A stretch of DNA of 64,000 nt from Otariodibacter oris (GTDB lineage Bacteria > Pseudomonadota > Gammaproteobacteria > Enterobacterales > Pasteurellaceae): positions 1,955,125-2,019,124 of the forward strand of contig NZ_CP016604.1 of the NCBI RefSeq assembly GCF_009684715.1, given 5' to 3'. This document shows, piece after piece, positions 33,950-42,800 of the stretch (position 1 is its first letter; every line of letters starts with the position of its first letter). Both the position numbers and the translations under genes were made by a program. The notes below the pieces were generated by a model. That model saw only the letters and a list, made by a program, of their open reading frames with translations, ran no database searches and had not been told where the DNA came from.

Positions 33950-35309
33950 CCAAAAAAGTTTACGCTTTCGTTTAATTTCAATTATTTCACTCACAGCTCT
34001 TATCATTTGGGTAGTTTCTACAACTATTGCTTGGTTACAAGCGCGTAAAGAAATTAATCATGTTTTTGATACTCAACAAATCATATTTGCACAACGGTTA
34101 GCAAGTTCGAATTTACACTCGCTTTTACGCGAAACCTCTCGCCCCTACCTCAAAAGAATGAGTAAACGATTATTGGATAAAGAAAATATTGATGATGATG
34201 CGTTAGCCTTTGCTATTTTTACTGCCAGTGGAAAAATGATTCTAAGCGATGGACGTAATGGTGATAATTTTATTTACCAAAATACTACTGGATTTTCTGA
34301 ATCACAAATTCAAGATGATGATGATACTTGGCGTATCTTTTGGACGCCAATGAATGATGATAAAAGGCTAATTGTAGCAGTAGGACAAGAACTTGATTAC
34401 CGTAAAGATCTTACAGAAGAAATTGTATTAAGCCAAATGTGGATTTGGTTTGCTAGCTTACCCTTGTTAATTGGCTTAATTGTTTGGTTGATTAGCAGAG
34501 AATTAAGAACAATCAATCAAGTCAGTCAGCAAGTAAAGTATCGTACTCCTGAAGATAATTCTATGATTTCAACGGGAAATTTACCAATAGAAATTCATCC
34601 TTTAATTAATGGATTAAACCAGTTTTTTCAACGTACCTCTTCCATGTTATTAAGAGAACGACGTTTTACATCTGATGCGGCCCATGAGCTAAGAAGCCCT
34701 TTAGCTGCTCTAAAAATCCAAACAGAAGTAGCACAAATTGCAGGGGAAGATACTGCATTAAGAGAACAAGCTCTAAGTAATTTAACCAAAGGGATTGACC
34801 GAGCAGCACAATTAATTGAGCAATTACTGACATTATCTCGCTTAGATAATTTAGAATCATTAGAAGGGGTTGAGGATATTCATTGGGAGCAATTAATTAC
34901 TTCTCTTATTAGTGAGCGTTATTTTGCCGCACAACAACGTAATATTGAACTAGCATTTAACTTGATCAATAAGCCAATAATTCATCAAGGACAGCCATTA
35001 TTGCTCTCATTAATGCTACGTAATTTAATTGATAATGCAATTAAATATGGTAGAGAAGGAAGTATGGTTACCGTTATTCTTAATACACACAATCTTATCA
35101 TTGAAGATAATGGTGGCGGAGTCAGTGATGATGATTTAGATAAATTGGGTCAGCGTTTTTATCGTCCAGCAGGACAAAATGAAAAAGGCAGTGGATTAGG
35201 TTTATCTATCGTAAAACGTATTGCTGAATTACATCAATATCATATTCATCTCTCACATCATTTTGATAGCAATCATAACAAAGGGCTTAAAGTGACTATT
35301 GAGTGGTAA
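33933..35309 (+). CDS. qseC: Sensor histidine kinase QseC
   Basis: Membrane sensor kinase, 458 residues from ATG 33933, which has GGAAG three bases upstream; translation is coupled to the end of qseB. Transmembrane helices at about 13-34 and 169-188 flank a periplasmic domain. Just before the second helix is DYRKD (155-159), equivalent to the acidic iron-sensing motif reported in QseC/PmrB-like kinases. The cytoplasmic part has the phospho-acceptor His251 ([15 protein letters not shown]), N box [12 protein letters not shown] and [12 protein letters not shown]. Confidence 0.94.
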   Translation: MMQIISQKSLRFRLISIISLTALIIWVVSTTIAWLQARKEINHVFDTQQIIFAQRLASSNLHSLLRETSRPYLKRMSKRLLDKENIDDDALAFAIFTASGKMILSDGRNGDNFIYQNTTGFSESQIQDDDDTWRIFWTPMNDDKRLIVAVGQELDYRKDLTEEIVLSQMWIWFASLPLLIGLIVWLISRELRTINQVSQQVKYRTPEDNSMISTGNLPIEIHPLINGLNQFFQRTSSMLLRERRFTSDAAHELRSPLAALKIQTEVAQIAGEDTALREQALSNLTKGIDRAAQLIEQLLTLSRLDNLESLEGVEDIHWEQLITSLISERYFAAQQRNIELAFNLINKPIIHQGQPLLLSLMLRNLIDNAIKYGREGSMVTVILNTHNLIIEDNGGGVSDDDLDKLGQRFYRPAGQNEKGSGLGLSIVKRIAELHQYHIHLSHHFDSNHNKGLKVTIEW

Positions 35310-35346
35310 TCAAGATATTGGCATTTATCATAAGGTTTGATAGTCT

Positions 35347-35365
35347 AAACGACATTATCGTTTTT
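35347..35365 (+). terminator. Terminator of ygiW-qseBC
   Basis: A 6-bp stem (aaacga / tcgttt) with a 5-base loop and a run of T, 38 bases after the qseC stop. Confidence 0.7.
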
Positions 35366-35381
35366 CTTAATGAGAAAATTA

Positions 35382-36086
35382 ATGTCGTTTACTGTTGAAA
35401 ACACATGGAAAAGTATTTTTAAATTAACGTTGCCAATATTAATGGGCTATTTAGCTGCTGGGATTGCCTATGGTCTGCTTGCAACCAGTGCAGGCTTACC
35501 TGTATGGTTTACGATTACGATGAGTTTCACGGTATTTTCTGGTACTGCACAATATGCGGCTATTCCCTTTTTTGTTTCTGGTGCCAGCTTAGTTTCAGTA
35601 TTCCTCAGTACATTATTGATGAGCCTACGCTTTATTTTTTATACATTAAATATACGCCAGAACTTACCCGATAATCCTGTACATAAGCTAGTGAGTTTAA
35701 GCTACTTAACGGATGAAAGTTTTGCTTTACTTTCCACTGTTCCGTCTGAAAATCAAAAATCGATAATTTTAAAAGTAAATTTATTGGGTATGTCTTATTG
35801 GGTACTCGCAACTATTATTGGTGTGATTTTAGGTGACTCCGTTTCGCAATATATTCCTAATCTCGATTTTGCTTTACCTTGTCTGTTTGCGATTTTGGCC
35901 TACGAACAATATAAGAGCCAAAAACAATGGAAAGCGATTTTTATTGCCTTCGTTTGTTTCTTACTTGCTCAATCTATTAGCAGCACTAGCATCTTACTTA
36001 TCGCAATTATTCTAGCGATTGTTATTGTTATTTTTCTACCAAGTTCATTTATAGATAGTAAAGGACAAAAAAATGGAAACCATTGA
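35382..36086 (+). CDS. azlC: AzlC-family branched-chain amino acid exporter, large subunit
   Basis: AzlC, an integral membrane protein of about 234 residues with multiple hydrophobic segments. The N-terminal GYLAAGIAYGLLATSAGLPVW and FSGTAQYAAIPFF are family hallmarks. The start at 35382 (MSFTVENTWK) has a weak GAGA site; the ATG four codons earlier sits in the preceding terminator and has none. AzlC with AzlD exports branched-chain amino acids and analogues. It overlaps azlD by 14 bases. Confidence 0.93.
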   Translation: MSFTVENTWKSIFKLTLPILMGYLAAGIAYGLLATSAGLPVWFTITMSFTVFSGTAQYAAIPFFVSGASLVSVFLSTLLMSLRFIFYTLNIRQNLPDNPVHKLVSLSYLTDESFALLSTVPSENQKSIILKVNLLGMSYWVLATIIGVILGDSVSQYIPNLDFALPCLFAILAYEQYKSQKQWKAIFIAFVCFLLAQSISSTSILLIAIILAIVIVIFLPSSFIDSKGQKNGNH

Positions 36087-36399
36087 TATTATCTATATGT
36101 TGATCGCACTAGTACTGGGTGCGCAAATTTGTCGTTTAATTCCATTAGTGTTGCCTAAAACAATTATCTCTCATCCCATTTTGCAAAAATTAAATAGAAT
36201 CTTACCGCTTATCATTATGATTCTATTAGTTTTAACCAGCTTAGCATTACCAAAAGAAGGAACTGGTTATACGTTATTGATTGCACAGGTTTTAGCGTTA
36301 ATTACCGTTATCTTAAGTTACCATTGGTTTAAGAATATTTTAATTAGTGTGTCTTTAGGTGTATTAAATGTAAATCTATTGATTTGGTTATTAGGATAA
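36073..36399 (+). CDS. azlD: AzlD-family branched-chain amino acid exporter, small subunit
   Basis: AzlD, 108 residues with four hydrophobic helices and conserved IALVLGAQICRLIPLVLP at the N-terminus. It is translationally coupled to azlC and should form the exporter with it. The nearby ilvC (29.5 kb) makes the precursors of likely substrates, but the two are not linked in one operon. Confidence 0.92.
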   Translation: METIDIIYMLIALVLGAQICRLIPLVLPKTIISHPILQKLNRILPLIIMILLVLTSLALPKEGTGYTLLIAQVLALITVILSYHWFKNILISVSLGVLNVNLLIWLLG

Positions 36400-36425
36400 A
36401 AATTAAAAATATATAAAAATAGAGA

Positions 36426-36501
36426 TGGTGGGTCGTGAGAGGCTCGAACTCTCGACCAACGGATTAAGAGTCCGCTGCTCTACCAACTGAGCTAACAACC
36501 C
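36426..36501 (-). tRNA. tRNA-Lys (CTT anticodon)
   Basis: A 76-base cloverleaf on the minus strand, last of four tandem Lys genes. The anticodon loop is CTCTTAA (anticodon CTT, reading AAG). The acceptor is GGGTTGT/ACGACCC with one wobble pair; the D arm and encoded CCA are normal. The T stem and acceptor differ from the other three copies, so it has diverged. E. coli has only TTT-anticodon Lys tRNAs. Confidence 0.95.
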
Positions 36502-36521
36502 AAAGGTAAAATGTGAGAGAA

Positions 36522-36597
36522 TGGTGGGTCGTGAAGGATTCGAACCTTCGACCAACGGATTAAAAGTCCGCTGCTCTACCGACTGAGCTAACGACCC
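36522..36597 (-). tRNA. tRNA-Lys (TTT)
   Basis: A 76-base cloverleaf with anticodon loop CTTTTAA and acceptor GGGTCGT/ACGACCC with encoded CCA. Identical in sequence to the two following copies as far as can be read. Confidence 0.97.
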
Positions 36598-36618
36598 AAA
36601 CAGGTAATGTTTCTAAAG

Positions 36619-36694
36619 TGGTGGGTCGTGAAGGATTCGAACCTTCGACCAACGGATTAAAAGTCCGCTGCTCTACCGACTGAGCTAACGACCC
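36619..36694 (-). tRNA. tRNA-Lys (TTT)
   Basis: Third gene of the cluster in coordinate order, second transcribed. Same cloverleaf and anticodon loop CTTTTAA as its neighbours, with 21-23 base spacers either side. Confidence 0.97.
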
Positions 36695-36717
36695 TTTAGA
36701 AAGTTTCGCTAAATTAA

Positions 36718-36793
36718 TGGTGGGTCGTGAAGGATTCGAACCTTCGACCAACGGATTAAAAGTCCGCTGCTCTACCGACTGAGCTAACGACCC
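36718..36793 (-). tRNA. tRNA-Lys (TTT)
   Basis: First transcribed gene of the Lys cluster, 22 bases downstream of the -10 box of a strong promoter (36816-36843). Same sequence as the two adjacent TTT copies. Confidence 0.97.
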
Positions 36794-36815
36794 TTAACTT
36801 GCGTAACGGAGGCAT

Positions 36816-36843
36816 ATCATACCGATTTTAAGCCTCAAATCAA
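36816..36843 (-). promoter_or_regulatory. Promoter of the tRNA-Lys cluster
   Basis: On the minus strand TTGATT (36838-36843), 16-base spacer, TATGAT (36816-36821), followed by GC-rich gcctccg. This GC-rich discriminator is usual for stable RNA promoters under stringent control. The first tRNA starts 22 bases after the -10 box. Confidence 0.8.
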
Positions 36844-36898
36844 CTTTTTTTTTATACCAATGAAATTGATTGAATGGTTTGCAAACAATATCACCAGT

Positions 36899-36944
36899 AC
36901 AAGCGGTTAGTTTATTACAAAATTTTGTAAAAATCTAACCGCTT
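36899..36944 (-). terminator. Inverted uptake-signal pair after tpiA
   Basis: AAGCGGTTAG (36901-36910) and CTAACCGCTT (36935-36944) form a 10-bp stem 14 bases beyond the tpiA stop. A second perfect palindrome, TTACAAAATTTTGTAA (36915-36930), nests inside the loop. The left arm belongs to a full ACAAGCGGT uptake word. The U-tract is weak, so terminator function is likely but not certain. Confidence 0.6.
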
Positions 36945-36957
36945 ACGGATAAAATAA

Positions 36958-37728
36958 TTAAGCTTTTGCTTTTTCCGCTGCTTTCACTATTACCGCAAAT
37001 GCAGGTGCTTTTAATGATGCGCCACCTACTAATGCACCATCAATATCTGGTTGAGTAAATAATTCTGCTGCATTTGCATCATTTACAGAACCACCGTATT
37101 GAATGATTACTTGATCAGCAACCGCTTGTGATTTCTTAGCAATGTGTCCACGAATAAACGCATGAACAGCTTGTGCTTGAGCTGGAGTTGCAGATTTACC
37201 TGTACCAATTGCCCATACTGGCTCATAAGCAATGACTGCGCCATTAAATGCTTCTGCACCTAATGTGTCTAATACTGCATCTAATTGTCTTGAAACTACT
37301 GCTTCTGTTTGACCTGCTTCATTTTCAGATTCAGTTTCACCGATACATAATACTGGTACTAAACCCGCTGTTTTTAATGCTGCGAATTTTTTCGCAATAA
37401 ATTCATCGCTTTCTTTATGATAAGTACGACGTTCTGAGTGACCGATAATGATATATTTTGCACCAAAATCTTTTAACATTTCAGTTGAAATATCACCAGT
37501 AAATGCACCACTTACATTTAAATCTACATTTTGTGAGCCTAATGCAATCACATCTTGACCAGCTAATGCCACTTCTGCTTCTGCTAAATACATAACAGGT
37601 GGTGCAATTGCAACTCCGCAACCTTTAACATCTGCAAGTTCTTTTTTTAAACCTTCAATTAATTCTTTAGTAAATGCTTTGTTACCATTTAATTTCCAGT
37701 TTCCCATAACTAAAGGACGACGTGCCAT
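36958..37728 (-). CDS. tpiA: Triosephosphate isomerase
   Basis: TpiA, 256 residues, interconverts dihydroxyacetone phosphate and glyceraldehyde 3-phosphate. The start at 37728 ([15 protein letters not shown]) has AGGAG eight bases upstream; an ATG two codons earlier is too close to it. NWKLNG (catalytic Lys), IIGHSERR (catalytic His) and [16 protein letters not shown] (catalytic Glu, phosphate loop) are all intact. Confidence 0.98.
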   Translation of the reverse strand: MARRPLVMGNWKLNGNKAFTKELIEGLKKELADVKGCGVAIAPPVMYLAEAEVALAGQDVIALGSQNVDLNVSGAFTGDISTEMLKDFGAKYIIIGHSERRTYHKESDEFIAKKFAALKTAGLVPVLCIGETESENEAGQTEAVVSRQLDAVLDTLGAEAFNGAVIAYEPVWAIGTGKSATPAQAQAVHAFIRGHIAKKSQAVADQVIIQYGGSVNDANAAELFTQPDIDGALVGGASLKAPAFAVIVKAAEKAKA

Positions 37729-37883
37729 TTTCATTTCTCCTAATAATAATTAATTAAATCTGTGTAAAAGTATATCATTATTCTAAATACTCTTTGAAAA
37801 ATTTTAGATAAAACTTTATCCTTATCAACTTTTTAACGCCTAAATCCCCGCCGGCGAAAATTAAGCCTTATAAGAGTCCAACT

Positions 37884-40800
37884 ATGTCACATAAAAAGTT
37901 TAAAATTAAGTTATTAGTTGTGGTGATTACTACATCTTTATCTAATCTTTCTCTATCATCTATTGTTAGAAATGATGTTAATTACCAATATTTTAGAGAT
38001 TTTGCTGAAAATAAAGGAAAGTTTTATGTTGGAGCAAGCAATGTACCAATTTATGATTTGAGTGATCAACCAATCGGAATAATGCTAAAAAATATTCCAA
38101 TGATCGATTTTAGTTCAACAGAACGTCTTCATGGTATTGCAACAGCAATTAATCCTCAATATGTTGTTAGCGTTGCTCATAATAATCCTCTTGGTTGGTA
38201 TAACTCACTTCAATTTGGTGGTCAAGGATTCCATCCTGATACTCAAGATTACGATTATCGGCTTGTAAATAGAAATAACTATCCAACCCCTGATCCCAAA
38301 AATAATCTCAATTGGGACTATCAATTGCCTCGTTTAAATAAATTAATTACAGAGGCTGTACCTTCAACCCAAATATCTGATGGATTGAATAATGCAACTT
38401 ATTTGGATAGCGAGCGATTTGTTTCCTTTATACGTGTAGGTTCTGGCTTACAAAAAGTGATTAATCGACAAAATGAACGAGAATGGAAAAGAGATGCGTA
38501 TAACTATCTGACTGGAGGAGCTCCATTAAAACAAGGCGGTAGAGTAAGAGGATGGTCATATTCTGGTGGTAATGTATTTGATAGTCCTTATGGGCCATTA
38601 ATTACTTATGGCTTGCCTGGCGACAGCGGATCGCCTATTTGGGTCTATGATAAACAGGAAAATAAATGGCTTTTACATAGCGTTTTACAAGCCTATAGAA
38701 CGGAAACTAGTATGGCTAACAATGGAGCTCTTATTAGAAAAGATTGGAATGATGCTATTATTCAAAATAATTTCTCCGAAGATATTAATAATGATTCTAC
38801 AGCGCCATTAATTTGGAAATTAACAGACATTGATGGAAAAAGTATCATTACTGATAATCAAGACACAATACACTCTGTTGATATATATAATCCATCTTTG
38901 CAAGAACCTCAGAATGCTCGCCCAATTATTCCTGCAATAGATCATGGTAAAAGTGTTCGTTTTACGGGCAATGAAGGAAAATTAACTTTAGTTGAAAATA
39001 TAAATCAAGGGGCTGGAGCATTATATTTTAATGCGAATTTTACTGTGCAAGGGCAAGATAATACAACTACATGGCTAGGCGCAGGAATTTCGGTTACTGA
39101 AGGTAAGATAGTCAATTGGAAAGTTAAGAATCCGAAAAATGATCGCCTCTCTAAGATTGGAAAAGGTACACTACATATCAACGGAATAGGAGAAAACCTC
39201 GGTAATATTAGTATTGGAGATGGAACAGTTATTCTAGATCAAGGCGCGGATCCACAAGGGAAAAAACAGGCATTTAATCAGCTAGGAATTGTAAGCGGTC
39301 GCCCAACTGTAATACTAAATAGTGCAGATCAAATCGATCCTAACCAGATTTACTTTGGATTTCGTGGCGGAAAATTGGATATCAATGGTAATGAACTTAC
39401 ATTCAACCATATAAAAAATGTAGATGAGGGTGCTATTATTGTTAACCATAATAGTACACAATCTGCCACAATTAATATTGTAGGCAATGACCCGATTTCT
39501 AAACAAGATCTTAATATTGGTGATCGAGAATATGCTAATAAAGATCTTTATATCAAAAATGGTCATTTATATTTTTTACCCACTAAAGATCGCTCTTCGC
39601 GCCATCCTTATTTTCCAAATAATAAACAAAGTAATGAGTATTGGGAATATCTAGGAGAAGATGCGGAAAAGGCGAAAGAAATCGCAGTTGAAAGAAAAAA
39701 TAAACAGCTCTTACTTTCTGGATTTAATGGATATTTTGGCGAAAGAGATCCACATTTACATAATGGTAAATTAAATATTAATTTCCAACCTAAATCAGAC
39801 GATCACTTATTATTGATATCAGGCGGCACAGAATTAAACGGAAATTTAAGTCTGGATAAGGGTAAAGTTATTCTTTCAGGCAGACCGACACCACATGCTT
39901 ATGATCATCTTCATTATAAAGAAGTTGTTATTGCTGATGATTGGATAAACCGCTCTTTTAATGCAACAAACATGATTGTATCTAATAATGCCACATTACA
40001 TATTAGTCGTAATGTTTCAGCAGTAAATTCAGATTTTCAAGCAAATAATAATGCCACTTTAAATCTTGGCTTTATTCAAGGCACAACACCTGAATGTATC
40101 AGAACCGATCATTCTGGCATAATCAATTGCAATACGAATCCTTTAGCTGAAAATGTATTAGGATCTATTCCTACTACTCAAATACAGGGCAATATCATTT
40201 TATCTGATAATGCTAATTTAAATCTTGGGAAAAGCATACTAACAGGAAGTGTTGCAGGGAAAAGTACCACAAAAACAACTTTGAATAGGGAGAGTAAATG
40301 GATACTTACCCAAGATAGCACAGTCGGCGAATTAAATTTATCTTCAGGATCAGAAATTCAATTAAATGATCTCGCATCTACAGCAAGTACTGAAAAATAT
40401 AATACGTTAAGTATAGATAAGCTTACCGGTAATGGATTTTTTAGATATACCACAAATTTAAATAAAGCGTTAGGCGACAAAGTTATCATTCACAGTAAAG
40501 CAGAAGGAGAGCATAAATTATTTGTTCAAGACTCTGGTTTAGAACCTAAAACTGATGAATTAACATTATTTACAGTCAATAACTTTGCACAAAATGCATT
40601 GAATTTAAGTGTATCCTTGGCGAATCCTAATAAAGTTGTCGATTTAGGCACCTATCGCTATCAATTAAAACGAAAAAATGATGATTATGTATTATCCATT
40701 GCTCATAAAAATGGCATATCCGTCAGTACAGAAAAACCTAAAGCACCACCGTTAGTACATACAAATGGCGAAGGCGTGACAGCAGAAGATAATCCTGAAA

Positions 40801-42749
40801 TCTATTTTAAAAATGGTAAAGGAGTGACAGCGGAAGACAAACCTGAAATCTATTTTAAAAATGGTGAGGGTGTGATTGTAAAAGATAAGCCAGAAATTTA
40901 TTTTAAAAATGGTGAAGGAGTGACAGCGGAAGACAAACCAGAAATCTATTTTAAAAATGGTGAGGTTGTGAATGTGGAAGATAAGCCTGAAATCTATTTT
41001 AAAAATGGTGAGGGTGTGACAGCAGAAGATAAGCCTGAAATCTATTTTAAAAATGGTGAGGGTGTGATTGTAAAAGATAAGCCTGAAATCTATTTTAAAA
41101 ATGGTGAAAGCGTGACAGCAGAAGATAAGCCTGAAATCTATTTTAAAAATGGCGAAGGCGTGACTGCGGAAGATAAGCCTGAAATCTATTTTAAAAATGG
41201 TGAGGGCATGACAGCGGAAGATAAGCCTGAAATCTATTTTAAAAATGGCGAAGGCGTGACTGCGGAAGATAAGCCTGAAATCTATTTTAAAAATGGTGAG
41301 GGTGTGACTGTAGAAGATAAGCCTGAAATCTATTTTAAAAATGGCGAAGGCGTGAATGCGGAAGATAAGCCTGAAATCTATTTTAAAAATGGCGAAGGTG
41401 TGAATGCGGAAGATAAGCCTGAAATCTATTTTAAAAATGGTGAGGGAGTGAATGCGGAAGATAAACCTGAAATCTATTTTAAAAATGGTGAGGGAGTGAA
41501 TGCGGAAGATAAACCTGAAATCTATTTTAAAAATGGTGAGAGCGTGACTGCTGAAGATAAGCCAGAAGTGTATTTTAAAAATGGTGAAGGTGTGACTGCG
41601 GAAGATAAGCCTGAAATCTATTTTAAAAATGGTGAGGGAGTGAATGCGGAAGATAAACCTGAAATCTATTTTAAAAATGGTGAGGGTGTGAATGCGGAAG
41701 ATAAACCTGAAATCTATTTTAAAAATGGTGAGAGCGTGACTGCTGAAGATAAGCCAGAAGTGTATTTTAAAAATGGTGAGGGAGTGACTGCGGAAGATAA
41801 ACCTGAAGCGGATTTCAAAAGTCTAAATCTTACGACTGAAGATAAGATCGGAACAATTGATAATAATTCGACCCAAGCTGAAATGATTAGTCGTTACGCT
41901 AATACTGCGTTATCAGAGTTATCATCTCAAATGAATACATTGTTAATCACAAATGGCACAATTGAGAAAGAAATTATTGATAACGACACGGATAATTTAC
42001 GTGTTTGGAGTAATATTCAACATGCCGAAATGCATAATTCATCTGATTATTATCGAGAATATCAACAATCGAATTTGTTAACACAAGTTGGAGTCGAAAA
42101 AGCGGTTCATCATAATGTGCTAGTGGGTGGAGTATTATCTCATTCCCATTCATCTAACACATTTGATGATAATATTTCTGGAAAAGGAAAACTTCTTCAA
42201 TTCAATCTTTATGCTAAAAAAATATGGGAAAATAGATTTTTCTCTAGCCTAGATATGAGTTATGGAAAAACACACAATCGTATCAACACTCAAGATCAGA
42301 TTAAATTTAATCGAGATATTATCAGTGTTGGCTGGCTTTTAGGTAAATCTTGGCTATTTGATGATATTGAAATTAAACCTTCAATGGGCATACGCTACTA
42401 CCATCTTAGTGATTCAAATTATGAATTGGCTGGGGCTAAAATTGCCATTAAGCCTGTAGATGTTGTAACTTATCAATTAGGACTTGGCATCAATAAAACA
42501 TTTAATTTTAATAAATTAACCATTATTCCTGAATTTCAGCTGAATTTTGTTGATACGTTAGATAAAAATATCAATTTAACCGTCAATAATATTCGCTTAA
42601 ACCAAAAAATTGGACGATATTTTGAAAACCAACTTGGCGTCACTGCAAAATATCATCAATGGGGCATTAATGTGCATGCCAGTTTGTTAAATGGTAATGA
42701 AATCCGAAAACAGCACGTTGTCGGCTTAAAATTAAGTTATAATTGGTAA
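37884..42749 (+). CDS. S6-family (IgA1 protease/Hap-like) serine protease autotransporter with repeat stalk
   Basis: A 1621-residue secreted autotransporter. The N-terminus is a signal peptide, with a mature start near SIVRNDVNYQYFRDFAENKG that matches the IgA1 protease/Hap family. The trypsin-like domain has a probable triad His99 (VSVAHN), Asp145 (NWDYQLPRLNK) and Ser248 in GLPGDSGSPIW, spaced almost as in H. influenzae Hap. A long beta-helix passenger follows (about 310-955). Residues 961-1312 are twenty-two 16-residue repeats of the type EDKPEIYFKNGEGVTA. A helical linker containing AEMISRYANTALSELSS leads into the outer-membrane barrel (about 1360-1621) ending LKLSYNW. The barrel closely resembles that of IgA1 proteases. 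The substrate is unknown. The gene is monocistronic with its own terminator. Confidence 0.92.
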   Translation: MSHKKFKIKLLVVVITTSLSNLSLSSIVRNDVNYQYFRDFAENKGKFYVGASNVPIYDLSDQPIGIMLKNIPMIDFSSTERLHGIATAINPQYVVSVAHNNPLGWYNSLQFGGQGFHPDTQDYDYRLVNRNNYPTPDPKNNLNWDYQLPRLNKLITEAVPSTQISDGLNNATYLDSERFVSFIRVGSGLQKVINRQNEREWKRDAYNYLTGGAPLKQGGRVRGWSYSGGNVFDSPYGPLITYGLPGDSGSPIWVYDKQENKWLLHSVLQAYRTETSMANNGALIRKDWNDAIIQNNFSEDINNDSTAPLIWKLTDIDGKSIITDNQDTIHSVDIYNPSLQEPQNARPIIPAIDHGKSVRFTGNEGKLTLVENINQGAGALYFNANFTVQGQDNTTTWLGAGISVTEGKIVNWKVKNPKNDRLSKIGKGTLHINGIGENLGNISIGDGTVILDQGADPQGKKQAFNQLGIVSGRPTVILNSADQIDPNQIYFGFRGGKLDINGNELTFNHIKNVDEGAIIVNHNSTQSATINIVGNDPISKQDLNIGDREYANKDLYIKNGHLYFLPTKDRSSRHPYFPNNKQSNEYWEYLGEDAEKAKEIAVERKNKQLLLSGFNGYFGERDPHLHNGKLNINFQPKSDDHLLLISGGTELNGNLSLDKGKVILSGRPTPHAYDHLHYKEVVIADDWINRSFNATNMIVSNNATLHISRNVSAVNSDFQANNNATLNLGFIQGTTPECIRTDHSGIINCNTNPLAENVLGSIPTTQIQGNIILSDNANLNLGKSILTGSVAGKSTTKTTLNRESKWILTQDSTVGELNLSSGSEIQLNDLASTASTEKYNTLSIDKLTGNGFFRYTTNLNKALGDKVIIHSKAEGEHKLFVQDSGLEPKTDELTLFTVNNFAQNALNLSVSLANPNKVVDLGTYRYQLKRKNDDYVLSIAHKNGISVSTEKPKAPPLVHTNGEGVTAEDNPEIYFKNGKGVTAEDKPEIYFKNGEGVIVKDKPEIYFKNGEGVTAEDKPEIYFKNGEVVNVEDKPEIYFKNGEGVTAEDKPEIYFKNGEGVIVKDKPEIYFKNGESVTAEDKPEIYFKNGEGVTAEDKPEIYFKNGEGMTAEDKPEIYFKNGEGVTAEDKPEIYFKNGEGVTVEDKPEIYFKNGEGVNAEDKPEIYFKNGEGVNAEDKPEIYFKNGEGVNAEDKPEIYFKNGEGVNAEDKPEIYFKNGESVTAEDKPEVYFKNGEGVTAEDKPEIYFKNGEGVNAEDKPEIYFKNGEGVNAEDKPEIYFKNGESVTAEDKPEVYFKNGEGVTAEDKPEADFKSLNLTTEDKIGTIDNNSTQAEMISRYANTALSELSSQMNTLLITNGTIEKEIIDNDTDNLRVWSNIQHAEMHNSSDYYREYQQSNLLTQVGVEKAVHHNVLVGGVLSHSHSSNTFDDNISGKGKLLQFNLYAKKIWENRFFSSLDMSYGKTHNRINTQDQIKFNRDIISVGWLLGKSWLFDDIEIKPSMGIRYYHLSDSNYELAGAKIAIKPVDVVTYQLGLGINKTFNFNKLTIIPEFQLNFVDTLDKNINLTVNNIRLNQKIGRYFENQLGVTAKYHQWGINVHASLLNGNEIRKQHVVGLKLSYNW
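40764..41819 (+). repeat. 48-bp in-frame tandem repeat array, 22 units
   Basis: Twenty-one good units and one degenerate last unit of 48 bp (16 codons), inside the autotransporter gene. The core EIYFKNGE is nearly fixed, while the following three residues vary (GVTA, GVNA, GVIV, SVTA). Blocks of four units recur (units 15-18 and 19-22 are alike, and the VIVK variant returns after four units). Because the unit is a multiple of three, gain or loss of copies keeps the frame. Confidence 0.95.
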
Positions 42750-42763
42750 AATTGACTACATAA

Positions 42764-42788
42764 AAAGCACTTGTAGAGTGCTTTTTTT
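42764..42788 (+). terminator. Terminator of the autotransporter gene
   Basis: An 8-bp stem (aaagcact / agtgcttt) followed by a T run, 15 bases after the stop and just before truD. Confidence 0.8.
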
Positions 42789-42800
42789 AATGAGAAAAGA

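Noticed and set aside
36560..36751. A 63-codon minus-strand frame in the Lys tRNA cluster
   Set aside because: It is a translation of tandem tRNA genes; its repeated peptide reflects the repeated tRNA.
40764..41819. Regular repeats that could be taken for a CRISPR array
   Set aside because: Units are head-to-tail with no unique spacers, are a multiple of three, and encode a continuous peptide inside one long reading frame.
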